A DNA stretch of 14,861 nucleotides from Synergistes sp. (GTDB lineage: Bacteria; Synergistota; Synergistia; Synergistales; Synergistaceae): contig JAEEYY010000134.1 of the NCBI GenBank assembly GCA_016288355.1, forward strand, positions 1 to 14,861, given 5' to 3'. Each line of letters starts with the position of its first letter. The first letter of the stretch is position 1. Below the pieces are notes generated by a model. It did not search any database. It worked only from the letters and a program-made list of their open reading frames with translations, and was not told the DNA's origin. Below, in pieces: positions 6,908 to 13,819 of the stretch. The position numbers and the translations under genes are program-made.

Positions 6908-6965
6908 TTGTTTATCTTAACCGGTGACCCTGCCGGGGAAAAACTTTAGCGCCCGCAGGACATGG

Positions 6966-7874
6966 TCATCTTTTATTCACAAGGCAGATGCCGCATATGA
7001 TCATCACGGCGCCGGCCGCAAGCCACAGCGTATAGCGCTCACCGATCAGCAGGTACGATATCACCATTCCGGCTATCGGCTGCAAAAACTGGAATATCAC
7101 AAGTTTTGCCACAGGAAATACCGAGAGCGCCTTGTACCAGAACAGATAGGCGAGCCCGGAGGAGAGCGCGCCTAAAAATATTATCGAAAGCCATGTCTGC
7201 AGCGAGAAGGCGGCGATAAGCGAAAAATGCGTGCCGACTGCAAGCGATGCAGCAAGTGCAAAGAAAAACGCGAAGACCAGCTCCCAGAAGATGGAGAAAG
7301 CAGGGGGCAGCGAAGCTCGCAGGTACTTGCGCGATATTATTAGGAATACCGCCCAGTTCAGCACCGAGAAAAGCATAATGTAATCGCCGACCGAACCGAA
7401 GGAGCTGCTTTCCGCCGTCCCGTTTACCGTGCCGCGCGCGAGCACCAACGCAACGCCTGCCGCAGCCAGCAAAAGCCCCGCCGCACCTGTCCGCGTGATC
7501 TTTTCTTTCAGGAATATCCACCCGAGCACGGCGACTAACGCAGGAGAGGCGACCATCATCCAGTTCGAATTGCCTGCTCCGGCCGTCTTCATCGCAACGG
7601 CCTGTATACCCTGGTGAAAGAATATCCCCTGAAATCCCATGAAAAGCAGCGACGGCAGCTCTTCGCGCGACGGCAGCCGCAGCGTCCCCTCGAAATGGCA
7701 GCCGACGGCGAGCACCGGTACAGCGAAGAAAAAACGCATCAGCAGAATGAGGGAAGGTTCGGCCTGAGCGAGCGCGTATTTGGTCGAGGCAAAGCTGGCG
7801 CCCCATATGGTCACTGTGGCAAGGACGATAATATAATCAGTCATGCTGGCTTTTCTGCTCTTTACACCGCTCAA
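6966..7874 (-). CDS. EamA/DMT-family membrane transporter
   Basis: A 302-residue drug/metabolite-transporter superfamily permease with roughly ten hydrophobic helices in two EamA repeats. The first begins ATVTIWGASFASTKYAL, and the second (around NWAVFLIISRKYL onward) ends with PIAGMVISYLLIGERYT near the C-terminus. The family exports amino acids, nucleosides or other small metabolites; the substrate here is unknown. The TTG at 7874 is the preferred start: a perfect AGGAGGT lies seven bases upstream on the minus strand (7882-7888), whereas the ATG at 7844 ten codons in has no good site, and an upstream ATG at 7925 would put that ribosome site inside the gene. It is monocistronic, convergent with citF and divergent from the hydrogenase operon. 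Confidence 0.88.
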   Translation of the reverse strand: MSGVKSRKASMTDYIIVLATVTIWGASFASTKYALAQAEPSLILLMRFFFAVPVLAVGCHFEGTLRLPSREELPSLLFMGFQGIFFHQGIQAVAMKTAGAGNSNWMMVASPALVAVLGWIFLKEKITRTGAAGLLLAAAGVALVLARGTVNGTAESSSFGSVGDYIMLFSVLNWAVFLIISRKYLRASLPPAFSIFWELVFAFFFALAASLAVGTHFSLIAAFSLQTWLSIIFLGALSSGLAYLFWYKALSVFPVAKLVIFQFLQPIAGMVISYLLIGERYTLWLAAGAVMIICGICLVNKR

Positions 7875-7997
7875 AAAAGATACCTCCTGTGTCTGCCGCT
7901 CTTCCGGCACGCCATCCTGAAACACAAATACATTGTAATTGTACTATACGGCGTTATTATTTCAGGAATGCCTTACCATAATATGCTGCAAAAAAAA

Positions 7998-8017
7998 TAT
8001 TATTTTGAAAAATAATA
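7998..8017. repeat. AT-only perfect inverted repeat in the divergent promoter region
   Basis: Arms TATTATTTT (7998-8006) and AAAATAATA (8009-8017) are exact reverse complements separated by two bases. It lies about 80 bases upstream of the hnd -35 box and about 125 bases upstream of the transporter start, so it could be an operator. It matches no regulator consensus that I can name with confidence. Confidence 0.5.
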
Positions 8018-8070
8018 CCAAAATCCGATAAAAAACGGTTAAATTTGTATGAATGAATATATCAACTAAT

Positions 8071-8082
8071 TCCGCACAAAAG
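8071..8082 (+). repeat. 12-base repeat copy 1 (upstream of hnd promoter)
   Basis: TCCGCACAAAAG occurs here and again, identically, at 12816-12827 just after the hnd terminator. Its core CGCACAAA also recurs in inverted orientation at 8141-8148, so the two nearby arms straddle the hnd promoter. It is a candidate regulator site; the function is inferred only from placement. Confidence 0.4.
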
Positions 8083-8094
8083 TCAGAATTTATA

Positions 8095-8122
8095 TTGCTA
8101 TCAACGACCGCCATGGTATAAT
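8095..8122 (+). promoter_or_regulatory. Probable sigma-70 promoter of hndABCD
   Basis: TTGCTA at 8095-8100 (-35), a 16-base spacer and TATAAT at 8117-8122 preceded by TGG form a consensus extended -10 element. A second TATAAT lies at 8126-8131. The predicted transcription start is near 8129, which leaves a leader of about 160 bases before the hndA ATG. Confidence 0.75.
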
Positions 8123-8287
8123 AGGTATAATCTTTTGTACTTTGTGCGTTATTTCTCAAATGCTCTGTCGCATATCGCGCAGATTATGTCACAGGAAGTA
8201 TCTTTGCAATTCATATCAGTTACACCTGCTTTTTTCCTGGCGGGAGGGCCCGGTGAAAGGCAACAAATTAAGGAGGGTGCGTTTTAT

Positions 8288-8764
8288 ATGGTGGAGAAAT
8301 CGTCGGAAAAGCAGTGGGAGCAGCTGTCAGAGCTCCTCGGCAAATACCGCGGGACCAGGGGTAGCGTGATTCCTGTGCTTCAGCAGGCGCAGGAGATTTT
8401 TGGTTATTTGCCGAAAGACGTCCTGCTGGAGATCAGCAAAGAGATCGGAGTTCCCATCAGCCATATCTTCGGAGTGGTAACCTTCTACGCTCAGTTCCAT
8501 CTCGATCCGCGCGGAAGAAATATCATCCGCTCCTGCCAGGGAACAGCATGCCACGTACGCGGAGCCAAAACAGTTCTGCAGGCTATCAGGGAAAAACTCG
8601 GCCTCAAAGACGGGCAGGCAACGACCGAAGATCTTAAGTTCACGCTTGAGACCGTCGCATGCATAGGCGCTTGCGGCCTTGCTCCGTGCGTTATGGTCAA
8701 CGACGAGACACACGGCAGACTTACCCCGCAGAAGATCGGCGAGATCCTGAATCAGTACGCGTAG
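8288..8764 (+). CDS. hndA: NADP/NAD-reducing hydrogenase subunit HndA (NuoE-like, [2Fe-2S])
   Basis: A 158-residue NuoE/HndA-type subunit with a helical N-terminal half (VIPVLQQAQEIFGYLP) and a thioredoxin-like [2Fe-2S] domain. The four ligands are Cys83, Cys88, Cys125 and Cys129, in SCQGTACHV and CIGACGLAPC. It relays electrons near the flavin subunit of a soluble multimeric [FeFe]-hydrogenase. The ATG at 8288 is chosen because an AAGGAGGGTG site lies just upstream and the N-terminus is then of normal length; an in-frame TTG at 8135 is practically at the predicted transcription start and cannot be the main start. It is the first gene of hndABCD, with a 22-base gap to hndB. Confidence 0.93.
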   Translation: MVEKSSEKQWEQLSELLGKYRGTRGSVIPVLQQAQEIFGYLPKDVLLEISKEIGVPISHIFGVVTFYAQFHLDPRGRNIIRSCQGTACHVRGAKTVLQAIREKLGLKDGQATTEDLKFTLETVACIGACGLAPCVMVNDETHGRLTPQKIGEILNQYA

Positions 8765-8786
8765 TTGGAGTGGGAGGAATTATCAG

Positions 8787-9167
8787 ATGGCAATCAAAAG
8801 TCTTGAGGATCTTCGTAAGATAAAGGCTGCAGCAAAACAGCAGACAGAAACAAGAAAACTCAATGAGAAACAGATAATAATCGGAATGGGCACCTGCGGG
8901 ATAGCCGCCGGTGCGCGCGCAGTCATGACGGCCGTGCTCGATGAGCTTGCAAAGCGCAACATAAATGACGTTGCGATCCTGCAGACCGGCTGCATAGGCA
9001 TGTGCCAGAAAGAACCCCTTCTTGACGTAGTCCTTCCGGGCAAGGACAGGGTCACCTACGGAAATGTCCAGCCGTCCGATGTACCGCGCATAATCGCGGA
9101 TCATCTGATCAACGGCGTCATCGTTGAGGATCTTGTCGTAGCCAAGATCCCCGGTAAAGAAGCGTAG
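8787..9167 (+). CDS. hndB: HndB-type [2Fe-2S] ferredoxin-domain subunit
   Basis: A 126-residue protein with a charged N-terminal helix (1-28) followed by a thioredoxin-like ferredoxin fold (29-120). It corresponds to HndB of the Desulfovibrio fructosovorans HndABCD hydrogenase in size, position and order. Only three cysteines exist: Cys37 in GMGTCGIAAG and Cys69/Cys73 in TGCIGMC. The related domain at the start of hndC has the full four (CAGTGC plus GCQGFC), so one usual ligand is absent here. It may bind an atypically ligated cluster or act structurally. A GGGAGGAA ribosome site lies 10 bases before the ATG, and hndC follows after 20 bases. Confidence 0.9.
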   Translation: MAIKSLEDLRKIKAAAKQQTETRKLNEKQIIIGMGTCGIAAGARAVMTAVLDELAKRNINDVAILQTGCIGMCQKEPLLDVVLPGKDRVTYGNVQPSDVPRIIADHLINGVIVEDLVVAKIPGKEA

Positions 9168-9187
9168 GCTGAAGGGAGGAATATTCT

Positions 9188-10978
9188 ATGGCTCTCGTAA
9201 GAGCACATGTGCTGGTATGCGCCGGAACAGGCTGCACCTCAAGTGGTTCGGTCAAAGTCATAGCAAAGTTTAAAGACGAGATAAAAGCCGCAGGACTTGA
9301 AAAAGAAGTCGCGGTAGTAGAGACCGGGTGCCAGGGTTTCTGTGAGAATGGCCCCCTCGTCATAATATATCCTGAAGGAACGTTCTACACCCGCGTCACC
9401 CCCGAAGACGTCGCCGTGATAGTCAGCGAGCATCTTCTCAAGGGACGCATCGTCGAGCGCCTGCTCTACAAAGCCCCCATCACCGAAGAGAGCGTACCCG
9501 ATTACGCGCAGATCGATTTCTACAAGAAGCAGCACCGCCAGGTCCTGAAGAACTGCGGCCGCATCAACCCCGATTCGCTTGAGGAGTACATCGCGGCTGA
9601 CGGCTACGAAGGACTTGCGAAGGTCCTTCTTGAAATGACCCCTGAGCAGGTCGTCGAAGAAATGAAAAAGACCGGCCTCCGCGGACGCGGCGGCGGCGGC
9701 TTCCCGACAGGCATGAAGTGGGGCTTCTGCCAGAAATCCCCCGGACCGAAGAAATACATAATCTGCAACGCTGACGAAGGCGACCCCGGCGCATTCATGG
9801 ACCGCTCGCTGCTTGAGGGCGACCCGCACGCGATACTGGAAGGAATGATCATCGGAGCCTACGCCATCGGCGCTGATGAAGGCTACATCTACTGCCGCGC
9901 GGAATACCCGCTCGCGATCAAGCGTCTGAAACAGGCCATTGCACAGGCTGAAGAAGCCGGACTGCTCGGCGACAACATCCTCGGCACAAACTTCAGCTGC
10001 CGCATCCATATCAAAGAAGGCGCCGGAGCATTCGTCTGCGGCGAAGAGACTGCTCTTATGCAGTCCATCGAAGGCAACCGCGGCATGCCGCGTCCCCGTC
10101 CGCCGTTCCCCGCAGTAAAGGGACTCTGGGGCAAGCCTTCCAACATCAACAACGTTGAAACATTCGCGAACATCCCCTACATCTTCCGCGTAGGCGCTGA
10201 AGAATTCGCCAAACTCGGGACCGAGAAATCAAAGGGAACCAAAGTCTTCGCCCTTACCGGCAAGATCAACAACACAGGGCTTGCCGAAGTCCCGATGGGC
10301 ATCACGATGCGCGAGATCATCTTCGACATCGGCGGCGGCATAATCGGCGGCAAGAAGTTCAAGGCCGTACAGATAGGCGGACCCTCCGGCGGATGCATGC
10401 CCGAGAAGCTCCTTGACACACCGATCGACTACGACTCGCTCATCGCAGCCGGCGCAATGATGGGATCCGGCGGTCTCGTCGTAATGGACGAAGATACCTG
10501 CATGGTCGACGTTGCGAAGTTCTTCCTCAACTTCACACAGTCGGAATCCTGCGGAAAATGCACGCCCTGCCGCGAAGGCACAAAGCGCATGCTTGAGATA
10601 CTCGAAAAGATCACGGACGGCAGAGGAGAAGAGGGAGACATCGAAAAACTCGAAAAGCTCGCCGTTTCCATCAAGGCCGGCGCTCTCTGCGCACTCGGCC
10701 AGACCGCTCCGAACCCGATCCTTTCAACGCTCCGCTACTTCAGAGACGAGTATGAGGCGCATATCAAAGAGAAGAGATGCCCGGCCGGCGTCTGCAAGAG
10801 CCTTCTGAGCTTCAAGATCACCGACGCCTGCAAAGGCTGCGGCCTCTGCGCGAAGAACTGCCCGGTAGGCGCGATCAGCGGCCAGCCGAAGCAGCAGTAC
10901 GTCATCGACGCTGCGAAATGCATCAAGTGCGGCGCCTGCCTCGAGAAATGCCCGTTCAAGGCTATCGTGCGCGGATAA
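9188..10978 (+). CDS. hndC: HndC-type flavin and NAD(P)H-binding subunit (NuoF-like with extra Fe-S domains)
   Basis: A 596-residue flavoprotein of the bifurcating-hydrogenase type. Domains in order: thioredoxin-like [2Fe-2S] (Cys11, Cys16, Cys48, Cys52); NuoF FMN/NAD(H) core with GRGGGGFPTG at 166-175 and ICNADEGDPGAF; SLBB segment (about 350-430); [4Fe-4S] with SCGKCTPC (Cys455, 458, 461) and Cys501; and a C-terminal two-cluster ferredoxin (Cys548, 551, 554, 558 and 578, 581, 584, 588). This is the full HndC/HydB layout. It is the site where electrons from hydrogenase are divided between NAD(P)+ and ferredoxin in the known homologues. All ligands appear intact. A GGGAGGAA site lies eight bases before the ATG. 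Third gene of the operon. Confidence 0.96.
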   Translation: MALVRAHVLVCAGTGCTSSGSVKVIAKFKDEIKAAGLEKEVAVVETGCQGFCENGPLVIIYPEGTFYTRVTPEDVAVIVSEHLLKGRIVERLLYKAPITEESVPDYAQIDFYKKQHRQVLKNCGRINPDSLEEYIAADGYEGLAKVLLEMTPEQVVEEMKKTGLRGRGGGGFPTGMKWGFCQKSPGPKKYIICNADEGDPGAFMDRSLLEGDPHAILEGMIIGAYAIGADEGYIYCRAEYPLAIKRLKQAIAQAEEAGLLGDNILGTNFSCRIHIKEGAGAFVCGEETALMQSIEGNRGMPRPRPPFPAVKGLWGKPSNINNVETFANIPYIFRVGAEEFAKLGTEKSKGTKVFALTGKINNTGLAEVPMGITMREIIFDIGGGIIGGKKFKAVQIGGPSGGCMPEKLLDTPIDYDSLIAAGAMMGSGGLVVMDEDTCMVDVAKFFLNFTQSESCGKCTPCREGTKRMLEILEKITDGRGEEGDIEKLEKLAVSIKAGALCALGQTAPNPILSTLRYFRDEYEAHIKEKRCPAGVCKSLLSFKITDACKGCGLCAKNCPVGAISGQPKQQYVIDAAKCIKCGACLEKCPFKAIVRG

Positions 10979-11009
10979 TTTCGGCTAATGGAAGGGGAGT
11001 AAAAATAAT

Positions 11010-12755
11010 ATGGATCTTGTAAAAGTTACAATAGACGGCAAAACAGTAGAAGTGCCCTCTAACTTTACCGTAATAGAGGCCGCTGCCAAAGCCGGAATCC
11101 GCATTCCGCAGCTCTGCTACCATCCGGAGCTTGAGAAGGTCGGCGCATGCCGCGTCTGCATCGTTGAGATCGAAAAAGCGCGCGGACTCGGAGCTGCCTG
11201 CGTATATCCCGTAGCGGACGGCATGGTAGTGCATACAAATACACAGAAGGTCCGCGAGACGCGCAAGACCGTAGTCGAGCTCCTTCTTGCAAACCATCCG
11301 CAGGACTGCCTCTTCTGCCAGAAGAATAATGACTGCGAACTGCAGCGCATCGCTGCCGACCTCGGCGTCCGCGAAGTGCCCTACACCGGCGCGAAGCGTG
11401 AGGCTGTAAAAGACGAGAGCAACCCGAGCCTTGTCCGCGACCCCAACAAGTGCATCCTCTGCGGCCGCTGCATCAGAGCCTGCCACGAGCGTCAGGGACT
11501 TGACGTCTACTCGTTCGTGAACCGCGGCTTCAAGACGATAGTCGAACCGGCATTCGGCCTCGGCCTCGACAAGGTCGCCTGCTCCTACTGCGGACAGTGC
11601 GCCGCCGTTTGCCCGACCGCCGCTATCTGCGAGCGCGACGACACCGAAAAAGTATTCGCGGCCCTTGGCGATCCCGAAAATTACACGATCGTACAGACCG
11701 CTCCCGCCACGCGCGTGGCCCGCGGTGAAGAGCTCGGCCTGCCGGCAGGCGAGATCGTCACCGGAAAGATGGTCGCTGCTCTGCGCCGCCTCGGCTTCGA
11801 CAAGGTATTCGACACAGACTTCTCGGCCGACCTCACGATAATGGAAGAGGGCAGCGAGTTCCTGCACCGCGTGCAGAACGGCGGCGTACTGCCGATGATC
11901 ACCTCCTGCTCACCGGGCTGGATCAACTTCATCGAGATCAAGTATCCCGACCTCCTGCCGCACCTTTCGACCGCCAAGTCGCCGCAGGGCATGTTCGGCG
12001 CTCTGGCAAAGACCTACTGGCCCGAAACACAGGGCATCCCCGTGGAGAAGATATTCAGCGTTTCGATAATGCCCTGCACGGCCAAGAAGTCTGAGGTAGT
12101 ACGTCCGCAGCTGCAGAGCAACCCCGGCATCCCCGATGTCGACGTTTCGCTCACTACGCGCGAACTTGCCCGCATGATCAAAAACGCCGGTATCGACTTC
12201 AAGAACCTGCCGGAAGAAGAGTATGACAGCCCGCTCGGCACATCGACAGGCGCTGCGGTCATATTCGGAGCCACCGGCGGAGTTATGGAAGCCGCTATAC
12301 GCACGGTCTACGCGATACTCAACAACGGCCAGGAGATTCCCGGTGTCGTATTCAAGCCTGTACGCGGCATGGAAGGCATCAAAGAAGCCAGCGTCGACGT
12401 TCCGATCAACGGACAGAATGTCACAGTGAAGCTCGCTGTCGCCCATACGCTTAAGAACGCCAAGGTGCTGATGGACAAGATCCGCGCCGGTGAAGCGGAC
12501 TACCACTTCATCGAGATCATGGCCTGCCCCGGCGGCTGCATCGGCGGCGGCGGACAGCCCCAGCCGGTCACACCGGAGATCAGAGCAGCGCGTACCGCGG
12601 CTATCTACCGCGACGACGAAGCGAACACACTGCGCCAGTCGCACAACACCCCGGACATCAAAGCTCTCTACGAAACATGGCTCGGCAAACCGCTCGGAGA
12701 GAAGTCACACAAATATCTCCATACGCATTACAAAGCCCAGCCGAGAGAGATGTAG
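11010..12755 (+). CDS. hndD: [FeFe]-hydrogenase catalytic subunit HndD
   Basis: A 581-residue group A [FeFe]-hydrogenase. N-terminal relay: [2Fe-2S] (Cys36, 47, 50, 64), a His-ligated [4Fe-4S] (HPQDCLFCQKNNDC), and two [4Fe-4S] clusters (CILCGRC..C and CSYCGQC..C). The H-cluster domain shows L1 TSCSPGW (298-304), L2 MPCTAKKSE (Cys356) and L3 MACPGGCIGGGGQP (Cys506, Cys510). L1 carries Ser301 where monomeric enzymes have a second Cys (TSCCPxW). The C-terminus, SHKYLHTHY, has the small-subunit-like tail of the family. It catalyses reversible H2 formation in the cytoplasm with HndABC. H-cluster maturases (HydE, HydF, HydG) are not in the window. It ends the operon before a strong terminator. Confidence 0.96.
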   Translation: MDLVKVTIDGKTVEVPSNFTVIEAAAKAGIRIPQLCYHPELEKVGACRVCIVEIEKARGLGAACVYPVADGMVVHTNTQKVRETRKTVVELLLANHPQDCLFCQKNNDCELQRIAADLGVREVPYTGAKREAVKDESNPSLVRDPNKCILCGRCIRACHERQGLDVYSFVNRGFKTIVEPAFGLGLDKVACSYCGQCAAVCPTAAICERDDTEKVFAALGDPENYTIVQTAPATRVARGEELGLPAGEIVTGKMVAALRRLGFDKVFDTDFSADLTIMEEGSEFLHRVQNGGVLPMITSCSPGWINFIEIKYPDLLPHLSTAKSPQGMFGALAKTYWPETQGIPVEKIFSVSIMPCTAKKSEVVRPQLQSNPGIPDVDVSLTTRELARMIKNAGIDFKNLPEEEYDSPLGTSTGAAVIFGATGGVMEAAIRTVYAILNNGQEIPGVVFKPVRGMEGIKEASVDVPINGQNVTVKLAVAHTLKNAKVLMDKIRAGEADYHFIEIMACPGGCIGGGGQPQPVTPEIRAARTAAIYRDDEANTLRQSHNTPDIKALYETWLGKPLGEKSHKYLHTHYKAQPREM

Positions 12756-12778
12756 CACGTATCAGACCATAAGCAATA

Positions 12779-12810
12779 AAAGAAAGGGCTCTGTCATGAG
12801 CCCTTTCTTT
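12779..12810 (+). terminator. Intrinsic terminator after hndD
   Basis: A perfect 13-bp stem (12779-12791 with 12798-12810; AAAGAAAGGGCTC and its complement) has a 6-base loop TGTCAT and ends in TTTCTTTTTAT. It closes the hndABCD transcript 23 bases after the stop codon. Confidence 0.95.
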
Positions 12811-12815
12811 TTATA

Positions 12816-12827
12816 TCCGCACAAAAG
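12816..12827 (+). repeat. 12-base repeat copy 2 (after hnd terminator)
   Basis: TCCGCACAAAAG is identical to 8071-8082. It lies in the 240-base gap between hndD and the glycosyltransferase gene, directly beyond the terminator. The remainder of this gap holds AAAGCG direct repeats near 12920 and an extended -10-like TGTTATCAT at 12909-12917 without a good -35, so no promoter is called. Confidence 0.4.
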
Positions 12828-12995
12828 CTGTAAAAAAGCTTAGGCCGCAGCAGAGCGTCCCTTTTTCAGAGCTGCTTCTGCGCGGCGCAAGCACTCTTTT
12901 GTTTTCTGTGTTATCATTAAAGCGTTAAAGCGCACCGAAACGTTTAAGCAGCCGCTAATTTACGGCCTGAGGAAAACACGGGAAACAGGAAGGGA

Positions 12996-13814
12996 ATGTC
13001 GGCTTTGGAGCCTGTCTGCGATAAACCGGCTGTATCGGTGATAATGCCGGCATACAACGCCGGAAAATATATCTCGGAAGCGGTACGCTCGGTAATATCT
13101 CAGAGCTGCCGGAACTGGGAACTTATAATAATTGACGACTGCTCCTGCGACGATACCGTTGAAGCCGCGGCGGTGTTTTCAGAAGCGGACACGCGCATCA
13201 GGCTTTACCGCAATGAAACCAACATCGGCGCAAGGCGTTCGCGTGAACGTGCTCTGAAGACGGCCCGCGCCGAATGGGTGGCATTCCTGGATGCAGACGA
13301 TATGTGGGAAGATAACAAACTGCAGAAGCAGATGGAGTTTGCCGCGGGAAAAAATGCCGACTTCACATTCACCGGCTCTTCTTTTATTGATGAAAACAGC
13401 ATCCCCTACGGCTGGATAATGAACGTTCCGGAGGAGATAGACTACAGCGGACTCCTCAAACAGAACATCATCTCCTGCTCGTCAGTGCTGTTAAAAAAAC
13501 ATTTGTTATTGTATAATACTCCTTCGGGAGACGGTACGCATGAAGACTATGCACATTGGCTGACTCTGCTCAGAAACGGTGTACGCGCGTACGGTCTCGA
13601 TCAGCCGCTTCTGCGGTACAGAGTATATCGGGCATCAAGCTCCGGAAATAAATTTCGCTCGGCACTTATGACATACAGGACATACAGGCTGGTTGGGCTG
13701 TCTTTCTTCGACGCGGCCCGAGCGATGTTTTTCTATGCGTCAAGAAGCATGAGAAAATACAGCAACATTCGTAATTCCGGAGCGTATGGCGGCAGAAAAA
13801 AGAGGAACATATAA
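12996..13814 (+). CDS. Family 2 glycosyltransferase
   Basis: A 272-residue GT-A fold glycosyltransferase, predicted to add a sugar from a nucleotide donor to a surface polysaccharide or lipid-linked glycan at the inner membrane face. The N-terminal VSVIMPAYNAGKYISEAVRSV is the classic nucleotide-binding start. WELIIIDDCSCDDT and the metal-binding FLDADDMWEDNKL (around 90-100) follow, and the C-terminal third is variable and sets acceptor specificity. The ATG at 12996 follows an AGGAAGGGA stretch and leaves the expected short lead before the GT2 core. Five bases separate it from the ABC permease gene, suggesting one surface-polysaccharide operon. Donor and acceptor are not predictable. Confidence 0.92.
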   Translation: MSALEPVCDKPAVSVIMPAYNAGKYISEAVRSVISQSCRNWELIIIDDCSCDDTVEAAAVFSEADTRIRLYRNETNIGARRSRERALKTARAEWVAFLDADDMWEDNKLQKQMEFAAGKNADFTFTGSSFIDENSIPYGWIMNVPEEIDYSGLLKQNIISCSSVLLKKHLLLYNTPSGDGTHEDYAHWLTLLRNGVRAYGLDQPLLRYRVYRASSSGNKFRSALMTYRTYRLVGLSFFDAARAMFFYASRSMRKYSNIRNSGAYGGRKKRNI

Positions 13815-13819
13815 AACTC

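Larger units (their letters stand above)
7875..8287. other. Divergent intergenic region between the transporter and hnd operon
   Basis: About 410 bases without a convincing gene. Positions 7875-7890 hold the transporter ribosome site (minus strand). Positions 7920-8070 are strongly AT-rich and include a perfect AT-only inverted repeat at 7998-8017. A + strand promoter lies at 8095-8122, flanked by an 8-bp inverted repeat (8073-8080 and 8141-8148). Positions 8129-8287 would be the untranslated leader of hndA. I see no recognisable riboswitch or RNA gene. Confidence 0.7.

Noticed and set aside
6918..6960. Separate terminator for the minus-strand transporter
   Set aside because: A CCTGC/GCAGG pairing exists, but it has a large loop, a bulge and no T-tract on the minus strand. 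The hairpin at 6877-6907 is a better shared candidate.
8041..8148. Rex or FNR operator upstream of hndA
   Set aside because: TTGTG/CACAA-like half-sites exist, but no close match to the Rex (TTGTGAA-N4-TTCACAA) or FNR (TTGAT-N4-ATCAA) palindromes was found with correct spacing.
8135..8287. N-terminal extension of HndA from the TTG at 8135
   Set aside because: The codon is about 13 bases from the -10 box, practically at the transcription start, has no ribosome site, and would add about 50 non-homologous residues. The ATG at 8288 has a strong site.
12899..12917. Promoter for the glycosyltransferase operon
   Set aside because: TGTTATCAT resembles an extended -10 element, but no acceptable -35 hexamer lies 16-18 bases upstream, so it is too weak to call.
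12919..12932. AAAGCG direct repeats as an operator or iteron
   Set aside because: Only two six-base copies are present, too short and too few to support a function.
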